A stretch of DNA of 64,000 nt from RCIO01 sp040880025 (GCA_040880025.1 JBBDJD010000015.1:186001-250000), one strand, 5' to 3'. Shown: positions 50,958 through 60,681, numbered from the stretch's first letter. Made by a program: numbers and translations. The notes: generated from the sequence alone by a model not told the origin.

Positions 50958-53576
50958 ATGCGTCGCACTGGAATGCTGGGGGACGGATGCACATTGGACG
51001 CTTCGCGTAACACAAGATCGAATCAGCAGGGCGCGATCGTGCTGCTGGTGATCGCCTACTTTGCGCTGGGAAGCATATCGGTCGCGATTTCCAGCTATGA
51101 CGGGGGGGTAGCCTCTATCTGGCTGCCGAATGCGTTTGCAATCGCCTGGATCCTGACGAGATCGGTTGCGGTGGTTCCAGCGTTATGTGCCGTCGCGGCG
51201 GCTGCCATCGGCGTGAACCTTGTCGCGGGGCTGCCGTTGGCCGCGACCGCTGCCCTTAGCCTGTTGAACCTTGTTGAAGTCGGTGCGGCGGTGATGCTCA
51301 TTCGGCGGTGGCTGGGTGCGGAGGCAAACCAACCGAAATCGGTGGCAAATTCCATCGTCTACTTCCTCCTGGCCGCGGTAGCCGCACCCCTTCTGACCGC
51401 AGTGGTTGCCGCGCCGATCCTGGCCGCGCCGGCTGAAACGCCACTGCTCGGCACGATATTTCGATGGTTCTCCGCAAGCCTTCTTGGTGCGGCGCTGATC
51501 ATCCCGCCGATGATGTTTGCGCCCTCGCGCGATGCGATTGAGAACTATTCACGCCGCAGGGTGATGATTTTCGCGGCCTCGGTTGCGGGAGCGATCATCG
51601 TGGCCAGCCTTGCGCTGGGTTCGTACATCTTCCCCTTCTTCGCCATCGGGCTCTATCTGCTTGCCACCACTGTCTTTCTCGATCGCTTCGAAGTTTCGCT
51701 GGTTGCCAGCGCCTCCGGCGTCATGGCGATCATCATGGCTCTCGCCGGCCTGATCCCGGGCATGGAGGAGGGGGCCGCCGTCTTTGTCGACAGGTTTCAG
51801 ATATCGCTGTCGTTTGCGCTGATTTTCCCCGCGTTCGTTTCGGTTCTCATGTGGCGCATAAGCGCCGACCAGAAGCTGCTGGAAGAGAGCGAGGAATTAT
51901 TCCGCAGGGCCATGGAAGATTCGGCGATGGGCATGGCAATCGTCGAGCTTGGCGGCCGCATCACCAAGGCGAACCGGAGGCTGGCGGAGATGCTTGGCTA
52001 TTCGGTCGAGGAACTCGAGGGCAAGGCCTTCTTCGACCTGACCTATCCCGAGGACAGACATCTTGGTTTCAAGGTCACGAAGGAGGTAATCGCCGGGCGG
52101 CAGTCCACATACCACTTTGAAAAACGGTATGTGCGCAAGGATGGCACACCCGTCTGGACGCAGACGTCCGGGTCGGTGATCTGGGACGAAGAGACCGGAA
52201 AACCGCGTTGCATGGTTTCGCAGATCGAGAACATCGACGAGCGCCTCGCCGCGCAGCAGGCGGTTGTCGAAGCCGAGAACCGCTGGAGCTTCGCGCTTAC
52301 GAGCGCCCGGCAGGGCGTGTGGGACATGGATCTTCGCAAGGGTAGAACCTATTACTCGCCGGTGTGGAAGGAAGTCCTCGGATATGCCGACGACGAGCTC
52401 GGGGATGAACAGGATCTGTGGCTGAAGATGATTCACCCTGACGACCTGCCGCGCGCACATGAGTTGGAGACAGCCTATCTGGACAGCCAGACCCAGTACT
52501 TCGAGGCCGAGTTCCGGATGCGCCACAAGGATGGCAGCTGGATCTGGGTGCTGGATCGGGGCAAGGCCATCGAGCGAGACGGGGACGGACGCACCGTGCG
52601 GGCGATCGGCACCCATACCGATATCACCGCGCAGAAAGAGGCCCAGGAGCGCCTGGCCAAAACGGCGGCCGCTTTGCGAGCGGAGAAGGAGCGGCTGCGC
52701 GTCACGCTGCATGCGATTGGCGACGCCGTCATCTGCACCGATGCGTCAGAGAAAGTGTCATTCATGAACTCGGCGGCGGAGGCCATGACCGGCACGACGG
52801 CGGATGAGTCGATCGGCAGGCCGCTGGCTGAAGTCTACCGGCCGCGCGACGAGGAAACCAACGAGGCAATATCGGTTGCGCATGAAATTGCCGGCGGAAA
52901 GGCACGTACGCACAACCGGGCGGTCATCGTACGTTCGGATGGAACGCGGTCTTCCATCCGGCAGGTCGTATCGCCGATCATCACCACGGGCGAGGTGATG
53001 AACGGGTCTGTGATCGTCTTCCAGGATGTGACCGACGCCCGCACGCTGCAGCGCCAATTGGCACATGCAGCCAGCCACGACTCGCTGACAGGTCTCGCCA
53101 ACCGCGCAAGCTTCCTCGCTACCATGCGGGAATTGCTCGACGAAGCGCGCACCGATGAGGTGGCGAACCATCAGCTTCTGTTTATTGATCTCGACCGATT
53201 CAAGTTTGTCAACGACAGCGCCGGGCATGGCGCGGGCGACGCGCTATTGAAGCAGATTGCCGGCACGCTGGAGAACTCCGTTCGTGGCGCCGATTTCGTT
53301 GCCCGGCTCGGCGGTGACGAGTTTGGGCTGATCCTCAAGCACTGCGATGTCGAGACCGCCGTGCGCGAGGCTGAGAAGGTCGTCGCTGCAATTTCTGAGA
53401 TCGAATTCGCCTGGGAAGGCGAACGGTTCAGCGTCGGCGCGAGCATCGGCATCGCGTCGATTACCCCTGACAGCAAGGCAATTGACGAGATTGTCGCCAA
53501 TGCCGACCGTGGCTGTTATGCAGCCAAATCGGCCGGTCGCGGCACCGTTTCGGTTTACGCGCCGAAGGCTGCCTGA
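50958..53576 (+). CDS. MASE1-PAS-PAS-PAS-GGDEF diguanylate cyclase
   Basis: An 872-residue inner-membrane cyclase making c-di-GMP. A MASE1 sensor with about eight to ten hydrophobic segments (residues 25-305; ASIWLPNAFAIAW near 52) is followed by three PAS modules (about 315-430, 440-570, 580-700; PAC motifs such as YVRKDGTPVW and RHKDGSWIWVLD) and a GGDEF domain. The active site GGDEF is intact at 785-789, and an RxxD inhibitory site (RGAD, 776-779) five residues before it predicts product feedback. There is no EAL domain. The start could be ATG 50973. Confidence 0.95.
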   Translation: MRRTGMLGDGCTLDASRNTRSNQQGAIVLLVIAYFALGSISVAISSYDGGVASIWLPNAFAIAWILTRSVAVVPALCAVAAAAIGVNLVAGLPLAATAALSLLNLVEVGAAVMLIRRWLGAEANQPKSVANSIVYFLLAAVAAPLLTAVVAAPILAAPAETPLLGTIFRWFSASLLGAALIIPPMMFAPSRDAIENYSRRRVMIFAASVAGAIIVASLALGSYIFPFFAIGLYLLATTVFLDRFEVSLVASASGVMAIIMALAGLIPGMEEGAAVFVDRFQISLSFALIFPAFVSVLMWRISADQKLLEESEELFRRAMEDSAMGMAIVELGGRITKANRRLAEMLGYSVEELEGKAFFDLTYPEDRHLGFKVTKEVIAGRQSTYHFEKRYVRKDGTPVWTQTSGSVIWDEETGKPRCMVSQIENIDERLAAQQAVVEAENRWSFALTSARQGVWDMDLRKGRTYYSPVWKEVLGYADDELGDEQDLWLKMIHPDDLPRAHELETAYLDSQTQYFEAEFRMRHKDGSWIWVLDRGKAIERDGDGRTVRAIGTHTDITAQKEAQERLAKTAAALRAEKERLRVTLHAIGDAVICTDASEKVSFMNSAAEAMTGTTADESIGRPLAEVYRPRDEETNEAISVAHEIAGGKARTHNRAVIVRSDGTRSSIRQVVSPIITTGEVMNGSVIVFQDVTDARTLQRQLAHAASHDSLTGLANRASFLATMRELLDEARTDEVANHQLLFIDLDRFKFVNDSAGHGAGDALLKQIAGTLENSVRGADFVARLGGDEFGLILKHCDVETAVREAEKVVAAISEIEFAWEGERFSVGASIGIASITPDSKAIDEIVANADRGCYAAKSAGRGTVSVYAPKAA

Positions 53577-53681
53577 GACCAAACGAAACAGAGCGTCGCA
53601 TTCTTCTCATCGCTGCATCCAATTCTTCGCGATGGTCGTCTCAGTACCACTGCGCGATGATGCCGGCGACGGATGACTGAG

Positions 53682-54077
53682 ATGAACGAATTCAAGATGG
53701 GTGGCTGCCATTGCGGCGCAGTGCGCTACAGCATCGGCGGACCGACGCGCGCCGTGGTTTATTGCCACTGTTCCCAGTGCCGCAGGCAAAGTGGGCACTA
53801 TTACGCCGCCACGAGCTGCAGAAACGACGAACTTCAGACCACCGGTTCTGAACATTTGACCTGGTATCGCGCCTCCGAATCGGCGCGCCGCGGCTTTTGC
53901 TCCAAGTGCGGATCGGCTCTGTTCTGGCAGGGCGACGGAAGCGCCAATATCTCCATTCTTGCCGGCAGCCTCGATCTGCCGAGCGGCCTGAAGGCCGATC
54001 GCCACATCTACGTGGCGGACAAGGGAGACTACTATACGATCGATGACGGCCTGCCGCAGTTCGCGCAATCCGATTGA
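53682..54077 (+). CDS. GFA-family (CENP-V/GFA) zinc protein
   Basis: A 131-residue protein with the GFA zinc fold: GGCHCGAVRY, YCHCSQCRRQSGHYY and GFCSKCGSALFWQ supply the cysteines for two zinc sites. The family is named after glutathione-dependent formaldehyde-activating enzyme, though most members' activity is unproven. The start may be ATG 53673 (three residues longer). Confidence 0.93.
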   Translation: MNEFKMGGCHCGAVRYSIGGPTRAVVYCHCSQCRRQSGHYYAATSCRNDELQTTGSEHLTWYRASESARRGFCSKCGSALFWQGDGSANISILAGSLDLPSGLKADRHIYVADKGDYYTIDDGLPQFAQSD

Positions 54078-54165
54078 GCATTTCCCGGCTTATGTTCATC
54101 ACGGATATTCCGGCGGCGGCCGCACTTGGCTAAACAGGAGCATCGAGGCCGCACGGGAGACGGAG

Positions 54166-54519
54166 ATGCGGAAACTGATCAGCGCGACGCGCAATTCGGG
54201 GCGGGCATGGCATTACCTGATGCGAGAGGAGGCGGCATTCCGGCTGGAAGTTCTGCTGCTGGTCCTGGCGCTGCCGGTTGCCTGGTATCTGTCGTCCACG
54301 CCGCGCGGCTTCACCCTGCTTATCGCAGCCATTCTGGCGATGATGGTCGTCGAAGCGCTGAATACGGCGATTGAAGCGGCCTGCGACGCCTGTTCGCGCG
54401 AGTTCAATACCGATATTCAGCACGCGAAAGACTGCGGCTCACTTGCGGTGGCGCTGACATTTGTTGGCGCCATCACAATATGGGGGCTGGCGGTGTGGGA
54501 CCGGTTCCTCGCCACCTGA
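54166..54519 (+). CDS. dgkA: Diacylglycerol kinase DgkA
   Basis: A 117-residue membrane protein with three transmembrane segments that phosphorylates diacylglycerol to phosphatidic acid, recycling lipid from periplasmic glucan synthesis. EEAAFRLEVLLL near 22, the catalytic VEALNTAIEAACD near 62 (usual form NTAIE.VVD) and HAKDCGSLAVAL near 86 match DgkA. The start ATG 54166 is preceded by GGGAGACGGAG. The hemerythrin-like gene follows within 30 bp. Confidence 0.93.
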   Translation: MRKLISATRNSGRAWHYLMREEAAFRLEVLLLVLALPVAWYLSSTPRGFTLLIAAILAMMVVEALNTAIEAACDACSREFNTDIQHAKDCGSLAVALTFVGAITIWGLAVWDRFLAT

Positions 54520-54548
54520 GCTGCAATTCCGGCGCAAGAGATATCGAT

Positions 54549-55136
54549 TTGACCGAAATTCCGGACGAACTTCTGCTCGTGCAGCGCCAGGGCCTGCCCG
54601 GGGGTCTGCGTTTCCTGCGCGAACGCTATCCGCGCGAGGAATGGCGCGATCATGCGAACATCCGGGGCATGGCGCAGTTCTGGATCCAGCGCCATGACAT
54701 GTTTCGCGAACTCGGCGGCCTACTGACGGGCGCCATTGCCGAGTTCCGGGAAGGCAAGTCTACTCCGCGCCAATTCGCGGGGTTCTTTGCCCCACGGCTC
54801 AACTTTTTCCTCGGCCACCTTGACGGACACCACAATGTCGAGGACCAGGTCTATTTCCCGGCATTCGCGCAGGCCGAGGCCCGGCTGAAACGGGGATTCG
54901 ACATTCTCGATTCCGATCATCACCTCATCCACGAGGCGCTGGAGCAGAACGCGGAAACGGCGAACGCTTTCCTTCAGATGCTGGAAGCGGATGCCGACAA
55001 GCAGCGATTCGCCGCCGATGCCTACGCTGGCGCCAATGAGCGGCTTGTGACGATGCTCTCACGCCATCTCGACGACGAGGAAGACCTGATCATTCCGCTG
55101 ATCCTCGATCGCGGCGACCACGGGCTGGGCGTCTAG
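54549..55136 (+). CDS. Hemerythrin-like domain protein
   Basis: A 195-residue four-helix-bundle protein with histidine/carboxylate iron-ligand pattern: RHDMFRELGGLL near 52, FFLGHLDGHHNVEDQVYFP near 89 (H..HH..ED), DSDHHLIHEAL near 122 and SRHLDDEEDLIIPLIL near 170. Such domains bind a di-iron site and sense or store O2 or NO. The start is taken as TTG 54549 with AAGAGA upstream; an ATG at 54480 would overlap dgkA and add unrelated residues. Ends in GVG-type tail as homologues do. Confidence 0.85.
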   Translation: MTEIPDELLLVQRQGLPGGLRFLRERYPREEWRDHANIRGMAQFWIQRHDMFRELGGLLTGAIAEFREGKSTPRQFAGFFAPRLNFFLGHLDGHHNVEDQVYFPAFAQAEARLKRGFDILDSDHHLIHEALEQNAETANAFLQMLEADADKQRFAADAYAGANERLVTMLSRHLDDEEDLIIPLILDRGDHGLGV

Positions 55137-55208
55137 GGACGAGACCCCAGGCTTGTCGCGCACTGAATTCTGGGCCTAGATCACGGCGCATCAGGTTGGG
55201 AGACAGCG

Positions 55209-55928
55209 GTGAAGAGCTTCGACACGATCCGGAAGCGAGCAGCGGAGCGCAAGGGCGGCGAGGACGTTCTGGCCTCGCTGCTGGGCCCGAAGCCGGAAAA
55301 CAAGGCACTCTCCAACGTTCCCGACGACCGCATCCTTTCCACGATGGCCGAGCGCGTCTTTTCTGCCGGTTTCGTGTGGAGGGTGATCCAACAGAAATGG
55401 CCGGGTTTCGAGGAAGCGTTTCTCGGCTTCGAGCCCAAGCGACTGCTCTTTCAGCCTGAGGATTTCTGGCACGATCTTGCCTCCGACACGCGCATTGTGC
55501 GCAACCCGCAGAAAATCAAATCGGTGCGCGACAACGCGGCATTCGTGGACCGGATTTCGCAGGAGCATGGCTCCTTCGGGACGTTCCTCGCCAAATGGCC
55601 GGCCGACGACCAGGCCGGCCTGATCGAATTCCTCGGCAAGCATGGCAGCCGGCTCGGCGGCAATACCGGGCAGTACTTCCTGCGCTGGATCGGCTGGGAC
55701 AGCTACATCGTGTCGGGCGACATGCTGGCGGCATTGAGGGATGCGGGGCTGGAAGTTTCGGAGAAGGCCAGTTCGAAAAGCGATCGGGCCAGGATACAGG
55801 CACGGCTCAATCAATGGGCGGCAGAAACCGGGCTGCCCTATGTCCATCTCTCGCGCATTCTGGCCATGTCCATCGGCCCCAACCGCACGCCGGAAGAAAT
55901 CCGGCACTATGTCGGGGATGGCGAGTAG
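55209..55928 (+). CDS. tag: DNA-3-methyladenine glycosylase I-type protein
   Basis: A 239-residue Tag-superfamily helix-hairpin-helix glycosylase that removes 3-methyladenine. The start is GTG 55209. Seen: ILSTMAERVFSAGFVWRVIQQKWPGFEEAF near residue 43 (its ends LSTMAERVFSAGF and KWPGFEEAF), the DPxx-like DTRIVRNPQKIKSVRDNA helices near 97, and WDSYIVSGDMLAAL. It is divergent from classic E. coli Tag and lacks the C-terminal zinc-site cysteines, so activity is inferred by fold. Confidence 0.82.
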   Translation: MKSFDTIRKRAAERKGGEDVLASLLGPKPENKALSNVPDDRILSTMAERVFSAGFVWRVIQQKWPGFEEAFLGFEPKRLLFQPEDFWHDLASDTRIVRNPQKIKSVRDNAAFVDRISQEHGSFGTFLAKWPADDQAGLIEFLGKHGSRLGGNTGQYFLRWIGWDSYIVSGDMLAALRDAGLEVSEKASSKSDRARIQARLNQWAAETGLPYVHLSRILAMSIGPNRTPEEIRHYVGDGE

Positions 55929-55978
55929 GGCGCCTGGCCCAATTGCCACGCCTTGCCGCCCGCGCTAGACGATCCGGC

Positions 55979-57652
55979 ATGACCGCTCCCGACGTCCTCC
56001 GTATCGCCATTGCCCAGCTCAATCCGACCGTCGGCGACATAGCCGGCAATCTCGCCAAGGCGCGCGAAGCGCGGGCCGACGCGGCGCGCCACGGTGCCGA
56101 TCTCGTTCTCTACACCGAGCTGTTCCTGGCCGGCTATCCGCCCGAGGATCTGGTGCTCAAGCCGGCGTTTCTGACGGCCTGCGCGCGCGCGATGGACGAG
56201 TTTGTGGCCGACACGGCCGATGGCGGACCGGGCGTCATCATGGGTGTGCCGCTGAAGCGCGCCAGCGGCGTCCATAACGCCATCGTTGCAGCCGATGGCG
56301 GCAAGGTGATCGGCGAGCGGCTGAAGCTCGATCTTCCGAATTATGGCGAGTTCGACGAGAAACGCGTTTTCCAGCCGGGTCCGGACATGCCGGGCCCGAT
56401 CAATTTCCGCGGCATCCGCCTCGGCGTGCCAATCTGCGAGGATATCTGGGGCGATCTCGGCGTTTGCGAAACGTTGGCGGAGAGTGGCGCTGAAATCCTG
56501 CTGGTTCCCAACGGCTCGCCTTATTATCGCGGCAAGGTCGACGTGCGCCAGCAGGTGGTGATCAAACAGGTCATCGAAAGCGGGCTGCCGATCATCTACG
56601 CCAACCAGCTCGGCGGTCAGGACGAACTGGTGTTCGACGGCGCGTCGTTCGCGATTCAGGCCGATCATTCGCTGGCATTCCAGATGAGCCAGTTCGAGGA
56701 AACGGTCGTCGTCACGACCTGGAAGCGTAGAGACGATGCGTGGGTCTGCGATGCCGGGCCGATGTCGAAAATCCCCGAGGCTGACGAGGCGGATTACCGC
56801 GCCTGCATGTTCGGCCTGCGCGACTATGTGAACAAGAACGGTTTCAAGAACGTCGTGCTTGGCCTGTCCGGCGGCATCGATTCCGCGATTTGCGCCGCAC
56901 TTGCGGTCGATGCGCTCGGCGAAGAGCGGGTGAGGGCGGTGATGATGCCCTACCGCTACACGTCGAAGGACTCGCTGAAGGACGCCGAGGACTGCGCCCG
57001 CGCGCTTGGCTGCCGCTACGACATCGTGCCGATATTCGAGCCGGTCGAAGGCTTCAGCCATGCGCTGACGCAGCTCTTCGAGGGAACTAAAGAAGGCATC
57101 ACAGAGGAGAACCTGCAGAGCCGCGCGCGCGGGACCATCCTCATGGCCATATCCAACAAGTTCGGTTCGATGGTGGTCACCACCGGCAACAAGTCCGAAA
57201 TGTCGGTCGGCTACGCCACGCTTTACGGCGACATGAATGGCGGCTTCAACCCGATCAAGGACCTCTACAAGATGCAGGTCTATGCGCTGTCGCGCTGGCG
57301 CAACGGCACAGTGCCTCCCGGCGCGCTGGGACCGTCCGGCGAGGTGATACCGGCCAATATCATAGCCAAGGCGCCCTCGGCCGAATTGCGCCCCGACCAG
57401 ACGGACCAGGACTCGCTGCCGCCCTATCCGGTGCTGGACGACATTCTGGAATGCCTGGTCGAGAAGGAAATGGGCGTCGACGAGATCGTGGCGCGCGGCC
57501 ATGACCGCGAGATTGTCCACAAGATCGAACATCTGCTCTACATCGCCGAATACAAGCGCCGCCAGGCCGCCCCGGGCGTGAAGATCACCAAAAAGAATTT
57601 CGGCCGCGACCGCCGCTATCCGATCACCAACCGGTTCCGGGACCGGAGTTGA
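55979..57652 (+). CDS. nadE: Glutamine-dependent NAD+ synthase
   Basis: A 557-residue two-domain NadE: N-terminal nitrilase-type glutaminase (residues 7-260; Glu in LYTELFLAGYPP, Lys in LKLDLPNYGEFDEK, Cys in GVPICEDIWGD) and C-terminal ATP-pyrophosphatase synthetase (about 280-557; P-loop VLGLSGGIDSAI, GNKSEMSVGYATLYGD). It amidates nicotinate adenine dinucleotide with glutamine nitrogen. The start ATG 55979 is used; the frame open to 55595 is a shadow of tag. First gene of an overlapping run through gltX. Confidence 0.97.
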   Translation: MTAPDVLRIAIAQLNPTVGDIAGNLAKAREARADAARHGADLVLYTELFLAGYPPEDLVLKPAFLTACARAMDEFVADTADGGPGVIMGVPLKRASGVHNAIVAADGGKVIGERLKLDLPNYGEFDEKRVFQPGPDMPGPINFRGIRLGVPICEDIWGDLGVCETLAESGAEILLVPNGSPYYRGKVDVRQQVVIKQVIESGLPIIYANQLGGQDELVFDGASFAIQADHSLAFQMSQFEETVVVTTWKRRDDAWVCDAGPMSKIPEADEADYRACMFGLRDYVNKNGFKNVVLGLSGGIDSAICAALAVDALGEERVRAVMMPYRYTSKDSLKDAEDCARALGCRYDIVPIFEPVEGFSHALTQLFEGTKEGITEENLQSRARGTILMAISNKFGSMVVTTGNKSEMSVGYATLYGDMNGGFNPIKDLYKMQVYALSRWRNGTVPPGALGPSGEVIPANIIAKAPSAELRPDQTDQDSLPPYPVLDDILECLVEKEMGVDEIVARGHDREIVHKIEHLLYIAEYKRRQAAPGVKITKKNFGRDRRYPITNRFRDRS

Positions 57653-57656
57653 CCGC

Positions 57657-58070
57657 GTGCCGGAGGTTGAGATCAGCTTCGATCCAGCGAGGATTGATTT
57701 CGCGTGCACGTCGGAATTGATCCGCCAATCCTACTGGGGCGGACAGCGAACGGAAGAGCTCGACCGCAGTGCGTTCGCCAATTCCGTGTGTGTAATCGCC
57801 CTGATCGGAGGCCGGCAGGTGGGCTTTGCCTGGGCGTCCGGCGACCGCACGCTGTTTGCGCGCATTTCGGACGTGATCGTCTGGCCTGAACATCGCGGCA
57901 ATGGCATCGGCAAGGCGCTGGTCGAGGCGCTGCTCGAGCATCGGGACCTGAGCACCGTCATGACCTGGACGCTGAACACGTTGGACGCGCACAGATTTTA
58001 TTCGCGCTACGGCTTTCGCCCGATGACCGACGGCAACGAGATGCGACTGGACAGGCCGGTGACAGCGTGA
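57657..58070 (+). CDS. GNAT-family N-acetyltransferase
   Basis: A 137-residue GNAT protein starting at GTG 57657. The acetyl-CoA-binding motif A is ISDVIVWPEHRGNGIGKALVEALLEH (core HRGNGIGKAL), and the end RFYSRYGFRPM is typical. Substrate unknown. It begins 4 bp after nadE and its stop overlaps the next gene's start by 4 bases, so these are translationally linked. Confidence 0.93.
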   Translation: MPEVEISFDPARIDFACTSELIRQSYWGGQRTEELDRSAFANSVCVIALIGGRQVGFAWASGDRTLFARISDVIVWPEHRGNGIGKALVEALLEHRDLSTVMTWTLNTLDAHRFYSRYGFRPMTDGNEMRLDRPVTA

Positions 58071-59314
58071 GAGGATTCACGCAATTTCTCCGCGAAAACG
58101 CGCGCTGGCTGGCTGGCGGTTTCCTGCTGACCTTCTTTTCTTCCTACGGCCAGACCTTTTTCATCGCGCTCTCGTCGGGCAACATTCGCTCCGAGTACGG
58201 CCTCAGCCACGGCGAGTTCGGCGTCATGTACATGCTCGGCACACTGGCGAGCGCGCTGACGATGCCACGCATCGGACAGATCGTGGACCGGCGATCGGTG
58301 CGCACGGTTACGCTCATCATAGTGCCGACGCTGGCCGTGGCTTGTCTGGTGATGGCGTTTGCGCGCCATCTGATCCTGCTTTTCCTCGCGATCTATCTGT
58401 TGCGGCTGTTCGGGCAGGGCATGATGAGCCAGAACGCGTTCGCGGCGGTAGGCCGATGGTTTGCAGCACAACGCGGCAGGGCTACCGCCGTCACCGCGAT
58501 AGGGGTCAACGCCGGCGAAGCTGTGTTTCCGTTTCTTTTCGTCGTGGCCGCGGGCATTCTCGGCTGGCGCGGCGCCTGGATTGCTTGCGCGATCACTCTG
58601 CTCGTCCTCGCCTTGCCTGTGATTTCGTCGCTCGTGGCGGTTGAGCGCACGCCGCGCTCGTCAGATCCCGCCATGCCGGAGGTAGCGGTTCGCGACTGGA
58701 CACGTGCCGAAGTGCTTCACGACCCGATTTTCTATCTGCTACTCGCCGGGATTTTCACACCCGGTTTCATCGGCACTACAATCTTCTTTCATCAGGTCTA
58801 TCTGGTCGAACTGCGCGGCTGGTCTCTTGAGCTTTTCGCTGCCTTCTTCACCTTCATGGCCGTCATGGTTGTCATCTTCTCGTTGATCTCCGGCTACCTG
58901 ATCGATCGCTTCAGCGCCGTCGCCATGCTGCCGACATTCCTTATCCCGCTGGGCTTCGCCTGTTTGGCGCTGGCGTCGATCGATGCGCAGTGGGGTGCGC
59001 TGGTGTTCATGGGGCTGCTCGGCGTCTCCTACGGTTTCCAGAACACCCTGTTCGGTGCGCTGTTTCCCGAGATATACGGCCTGAAGAACCTCGGCGCGAT
59101 CCGGGCCATGATTGTGGCGGTCATGGTTTTTGCCACAGCGGCCGGACCCGGCCTCACCGGGTACCTGATCGACATCGGCGTCAGCTATCCGTTCCAGATA
59201 TTCGTCATGGGCGCATATTGCTTCTGCGCCTCGGTGCTGCTGTTCTTTGTATCGCGGGCGCTTGCGGCGCGCGCCTTGCAAGCGCGGGAGGCTTCGGCTA
59301 CGCCGCAGCCATGA
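58067..59314 (+). CDS. MFS transporter
   Basis: A 415-residue 12-segment major facilitator with GTG start overlapping the GNAT stop. The loop 2-3 motif is MPRIGQIVDRRSVRTV; GQGMMSQNAFAAVGRWFAAQRGRA (core GRWFAAQRGRA) marks the middle of the first half, and GYLIDRFSAVAMLP the second half. It resembles oxalate/formate-antiporter-like or putative organic acid carriers, but the substrate is unknown. It overlaps gltX by 4 bases. Confidence 0.92.
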   Translation: MRGFTQFLRENARWLAGGFLLTFFSSYGQTFFIALSSGNIRSEYGLSHGEFGVMYMLGTLASALTMPRIGQIVDRRSVRTVTLIIVPTLAVACLVMAFARHLILLFLAIYLLRLFGQGMMSQNAFAAVGRWFAAQRGRATAVTAIGVNAGEAVFPFLFVVAAGILGWRGAWIACAITLLVLALPVISSLVAVERTPRSSDPAMPEVAVRDWTRAEVLHDPIFYLLLAGIFTPGFIGTTIFFHQVYLVELRGWSLELFAAFFTFMAVMVVIFSLISGYLIDRFSAVAMLPTFLIPLGFACLALASIDAQWGALVFMGLLGVSYGFQNTLFGALFPEIYGLKNLGAIRAMIVAVMVFATAAGPGLTGYLIDIGVSYPFQIFVMGAYCFCASVLLFFVSRALAARALQAREASATPQP

Positions 59315-60681
59315 CCGTCACAGTCCGCTTCGCGCCGTCGCCCACGGGCAACATCCATATCGGCAATGTGCGCACCGCGCTCTTCAACTGGCTGTTCGCC
59401 AGAAAGCGGAGCGGGCGGTTCATACTGCGTTTCGACGACACCGACATCGCGCGCTCCAAGCGCAGCTTCGCCGACCAGATCGAATCCGATCTTGCGTGGC
59501 TGGGGCTGGAACCGGACGCGATTGTGCGCCAGTCCGGCCGGCTGGAACTTTACGACGCAGCCGCTGAAGGGCTGAAGAAGGCAGGGTTGCTCTATCCCTG
59601 CTATGAGACACAGGATGAATTGGAGCGCCGGCGGCGCATTCGCCTGCAACGGCGGCTGCCCCCGGTCTATGATCGCGCGGCGCTGAAGCTTACGGAAGCG
59701 GACAAGGCCGCGCTAGAGGCCGAGGGGCGCAAGCCGCATTGGCGTTTCCTGCTGCCCAATTTCGGCACTGACCCGCAGGCGCCGCAGCGCACGGACATCA
59801 AGTGGGACGACGTCATTCGCGGGACCGAGACCGTCGATCTCGCGTCATTGTCCGATCCCGTGCTGGTGCGCGAGGACGGCAGCTATCTCTATACATTCAC
59901 ATCGGTTGTCGACGACATCGATCTTGGCGTCTCGCACGTCATCCGCGGCGACGATCACATTACCAATACCGGCGTGCAGATCGCACTGTTTCGAGCCATG
60001 GGAAGCGAACCGCCGGCTTTCGGCCACCACAATCTGCTGACGGCGGCGTCGGGCGAGGGGCTGTCCAAACGGACCGGGTCGCTGTCGATCAAGAGCCTGC
60101 GCGAGGAGGGCATCGAGCCGATGGCGGTGGCGTCGCTGGCGACGCTGATCGGCACATCCGACGCCGTAACCGCGGTGACCGACATGGCGGCTCTTGCCGC
60201 CGGGTTCGACATATCCAGAAGCTCGAAGAGTGCCGCCAAGTTCGATCCGGCCGAGCTGATTGTGCTCAACCGGACGCTCTTGCGCAAGATGCCGTATGAG
60301 GCGGCCCGGGACAGGCTGGCCGCGCTGGGAATCGAAGGCCAGAAGGCGGAAGCCTTCTGGCTGGCGGTGCGGGGAAATATCGAGAAGCTGACAGATGCCC
60401 GCGACTGGTGGGCGATCGTTGTCGAGGGTCCGGGGGCGGTCGACCTTGCGGACGAAGACCGCGAATTCGTGCGTTCTGCCATGGATATGCTCCCGCCGGA
60501 ACCGTGGGATCGCGATACTTGGAAGCAGTGGACAGACGCTGTGAAGGAAAAGACCGGCAGGAAGGGCAAGGCGCTGTTCGCGCCACTAAGGCTGGTGCTT
60601 ACCGGAGTTCCGTCCGGCCCGGAGCTCGCAGATCTATTGCCCCTTCTGGGTCGGGAAGGAACGTTGGCCCGACGACCCTGA
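59311..60681 (+). CDS. gltX: Glutamate--tRNA ligase (GltX2 type)
   Basis: A 456-residue class I synthetase. The start ATG 59311 overlaps the MFS stop by 4 bases. The HIGH motif reads HIGN in FAPSPTGNIHIGN, and KMSKR reads LSKR in GEGLSKRTGSLS. TTATG-box-like ILRFDDTD and YPCYETQDELERRRR follow. Alphaproteobacteria often carry two GltX; this shorter type can be the one that charges tRNA-Gln for later amidation, which cannot be decided here. Its 3' end overlaps the convergent DUF2865 gene by 83 bp. Confidence 0.94.
   Translation: MTVTVRFAPSPTGNIHIGNVRTALFNWLFARKRSGRFILRFDDTDIARSKRSFADQIESDLAWLGLEPDAIVRQSGRLELYDAAAEGLKKAGLLYPCYETQDELERRRRIRLQRRLPPVYDRAALKLTEADKAALEAEGRKPHWRFLLPNFGTDPQAPQRTDIKWDDVIRGTETVDLASLSDPVLVREDGSYLYTFTSVVDDIDLGVSHVIRGDDHITNTGVQIALFRAMGSEPPAFGHHNLLTAASGEGLSKRTGSLSIKSLREEGIEPMAVASLATLIGTSDAVTAVTDMAALAAGFDISRSSKSAAKFDPAELIVLNRTLLRKMPYEAARDRLAALGIEGQKAEAFWLAVRGNIEKLTDARDWWAIVVEGPGAVDLADEDREFVRSAMDMLPPEPWDRDTWKQWTDAVKEKTGRKGKALFAPLRLVLTGVPSGPELADLLPLLGREGTLARRP

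Noticed and set aside
55907..57709. 600-codon open frame on the minus strand opposite nadE
   Set aside because: It mirrors the codon structure of nadE, has no recognisable domain and no ribosome-binding site; such long antisense frames are common in GC-rich DNA.
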